A DNA stretch of 8,353 nt from Bacillota bacterium. GTDB taxonomy: Bacteria > Bacillota > Clostridia > Peptostreptococcales > Anaerovoracaceae. The notes beneath the pieces are model-generated. The model saw nothing but the letters and a program-made list of their open reading frames with translations, was not told where the DNA came from and ran no database searches. Position 1 is the stretch's first letter. Each line of letters opens with the position of its first letter. The position numbers and the translations under genes are program-made. The DNA lies in contig JAFZRG010000081.1 of the NCBI GenBank assembly GCA_017619985.1, forward strand, positions 1-8,353. Reading direction: 5' to 3'. This document shows positions 7,142-8,353 of the stretch, piece after piece.

Positions 7142-8164
7142 ATGGAGCTTAAAAGCCCGGATTTCAGGAAAAGAGAAGACAAGCTGAGCGGCTGGCTGGA
7201 CGGCGAGGTGAAGACCTTCCTGTTCGACAGCTTTTCGGACGATTACTGCACGCGCACCGGTATGGAGTTCCTGCGCGGCGTGGACATCCCCATCAAGCCG
7301 GGCGACCTGGCGGCCTTCCACGGCGAGGGCGGCCTGCCCGTGACCGACCTCGCGGACAACATGGCCCTCGTGATCGGCGCGAACACGCAGTTCAGGTACC
7401 GCGACGCGTATATCTCCTATCTGGCGCTGTATTTCAATGAGAAACTCGTGGACGTGCTGGCGCAGAAGGGCGCGGAGGAGCTGAAGGCGCAGCATTACCG
7501 CAAGTCGTGCATCTATTTCCGCGCGGCGCTGCTGCTGGATTCGCAGAGCCGGGAAGCCATGTTCGGCTACGCCTGCTGCTGCCGGGAGTGGTATCTGAGC
7601 CTGGAGGGCGAAGACGAGCAGGAGCTGATCGCCATCCTGAAGAAAGAGGCTTCCGAGTATTTCGAGCACGTGACCCGCGTCTATCCGGACTACGCGCCGG
7701 CCTACTATTTCCTGGGCTACGCGTACATCAACGGCGGGCAGTACAAGAAGGCGGAACTGGTGTGGAAGAAGTTCCTGGAGCTGAGCAAAGACGCGGATCC
7801 GGAGCGCGAAGAGATCAAGGAGATCCGCGAGCGCGTGGCTTCGCTGGCGGACCCCGTGAAGATCGAGGAGGGGGTCAACCTGCTGACGGCAGGGCACCTG
7901 GAAGACGGCCTGCGCATCCTGGAGCGCTACGTCGGCACCGAGTACGATTCCTGGTGGCCGCTGCACTACTATCTGGCGTCCGCTTACCGGGAACTTGGGT
8001 TCTTCGAGGAGTCCATCGAAGGCTTCAAGCGCGTGCTGGCCCTGCAGCCGTCCCACGAGGAAAGCTGCGAGTGCCTGGCCGAGCTCTTTGCCGCCGACGG
8101 CGATGCCGACAACGCGGAAAAGTACCGCAGGAAGGCCGAGATCATCCGGAAGAACAGAGAATAA
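7142..8164 (+). CDS. TPR-repeat protein of unknown function
   Basis: 340 residues, cytoplasmic by appearance: no signal peptide, no membrane segment. Residues 1-~100 form an N-terminal region that I do not recognise (starting MELKSPDFRKREDKLSGW). From ~108 on there are helical TPR-like units: ~108-142 (YRKSCIYFRAALLLDSQSRE), ~166-214 (YFEHVTRVYPDYAPAYYFLG then AYINGGQYKKAELVWKKFLE), ~241-262 (GHLEDGLRILERYV) and ~270-333 (YYLASAYRELGFFEESIEGF then KRVLALQPSHEESCECLAEL). The pattern of small/aromatic and A-Y residues at helix contacts is typical of TPR scaffolds that bind peptides or proteins. There is a run of three cysteines (145-147) in YACCCREW. The gene is separated from the upstream operon by a terminator and from tRNA-Asn by 85 bases, with no clear terminator of its own. 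Partner and pathway cannot be read from the sequence. Confidence 0.8.
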   Translation: MELKSPDFRKREDKLSGWLDGEVKTFLFDSFSDDYCTRTGMEFLRGVDIPIKPGDLAAFHGEGGLPVTDLADNMALVIGANTQFRYRDAYISYLALYFNEKLVDVLAQKGAEELKAQHYRKSCIYFRAALLLDSQSREAMFGYACCCREWYLSLEGEDEQELIAILKKEASEYFEHVTRVYPDYAPAYYFLGYAYINGGQYKKAELVWKKFLELSKDADPEREEIKEIRERVASLADPVKIEEGVNLLTAGHLEDGLRILERYVGTEYDSWWPLHYYLASAYRELGFFEESIEGFKRVLALQPSHEESCECLAELFAADGDADNAEKYRRKAEIIRKNRE

Positions 8165-8194
8165 AAAAGTCTTCGGGAAATCGCAAAGGAATTC

Positions 8195-8224
8195 TTGACA
8201 AGGGTCGATCGGCTGTCGTATAAT
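8195..8224 (+). promoter_or_regulatory. Sigma-A-type promoter of tRNA-Asn
   Basis: TTGACA (8195-8200) and TATAAT (8219-8224) match both consensus hexamers perfectly with an 18-base spacer. Transcription is predicted to begin near 8231, about 19 bases before the mature tRNA 5' end. Perfect hexamers are typical of strongly expressed stable-RNA genes. The promoter begins 30 bases after the TPR stop codon. Confidence 0.9.
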
Positions 8225-8230
8225 ATCAAA

Positions 8231-8244
8231 GTCGCAAGAGCGAC
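8231..8244 (+). other. Hairpin at the 5' end of the tRNA-Asn primary transcript
   Basis: GTCGC, loop AAGA, GCGAC form a perfect 5-bp stem beginning at the predicted transcription start and ending five bases before the mature tRNA. It would fold in the 5' leader that RNase P removes. It may shield the precursor 5' end or keep the leader from mispairing; function is inferred only. Confidence 0.5.
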
Positions 8245-8249
8245 GCTAT

Positions 8250-8324
<75 letters not shown>

Positions 8325-8326
8325 GA

Positions 8327-8351
8327 TGGGAGAGGCTATACGCCTCTCCCA
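8327..8351 (+). terminator. Probable terminator hairpin after tRNA-Asn, at window edge
   Basis: TGGGAGAGGC (8327-8336) and GCCTCTCCCA (8342-8351) form a perfect 10-bp stem with loop TATAC, two bases after the tRNA CCA. The expected T run would lie beyond the last base of the window, so it cannot be confirmed. It might also terminate transcripts reading through from the TPR gene. Confidence 0.65.
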
Positions 8352-8353
8352 AA

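Overview
The window is a GC-rich bacterial chromosome segment whose genes all lie on the + strand. Gene content and order (pheT, zapA, mutS2, argS and a Clostridia-type radical SAM gene), strong AGGAG-type ribosome sites, and a consensus sigma-A promoter on a tRNA gene point to the Bacillota. An anaerobic, relatively high-GC lineage such as the Negativicutes or Clostridia fits best, but no marker here fixes the genus.

Layout. Positions 1-7029 are one tightly packed gene run: the 3' part of pheT (Phe-tRNA synthetase beta chain, cut by the window edge), zapA with an unusually long coiled-coil tail, mutS2, argS, and a radical SAM gene with a CX4CX2C cluster motif. Spacings are 15, 12, 2 and -1 bases, and at three junctions the next gene's ribosome site covers or lies inside the end of the preceding gene. 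This suggests one translationally coupled operon whose promoter lies upstream of the window. The run closes at a strong intrinsic terminator (7064-7104), preceded by a second small hairpin.

Positions 7142-8164 hold a separate gene for a cytoplasmic TPR-repeat protein of unknown function. After it comes a textbook promoter (8195-8224), a short leader that can fold into a hairpin, a tRNA-Asn(GTT) gene with encoded CCA (8250-8324), and a GC-rich hairpin at the window edge that is probably its terminator.

How the genes relate. pheT, argS and tRNA-Asn serve tRNA charging and decoding. MutS2 is a ribosome-collision and DNA-structure ATPase, and ZapA bundles FtsZ. The operon is therefore mainly a translation and growth housekeeping unit with two poorly understood members, the radical SAM enzyme and the nearby TPR protein. 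I see no mobile element, phage, CRISPR or defence locus. The most interesting points are molecular oddities inside familiar genes: the Smr active-motif substitution in MutS2, the non-canonical radical SAM motif, the long ZapA tail, and the tRNA-Asn stem mismatch and leader hairpin.
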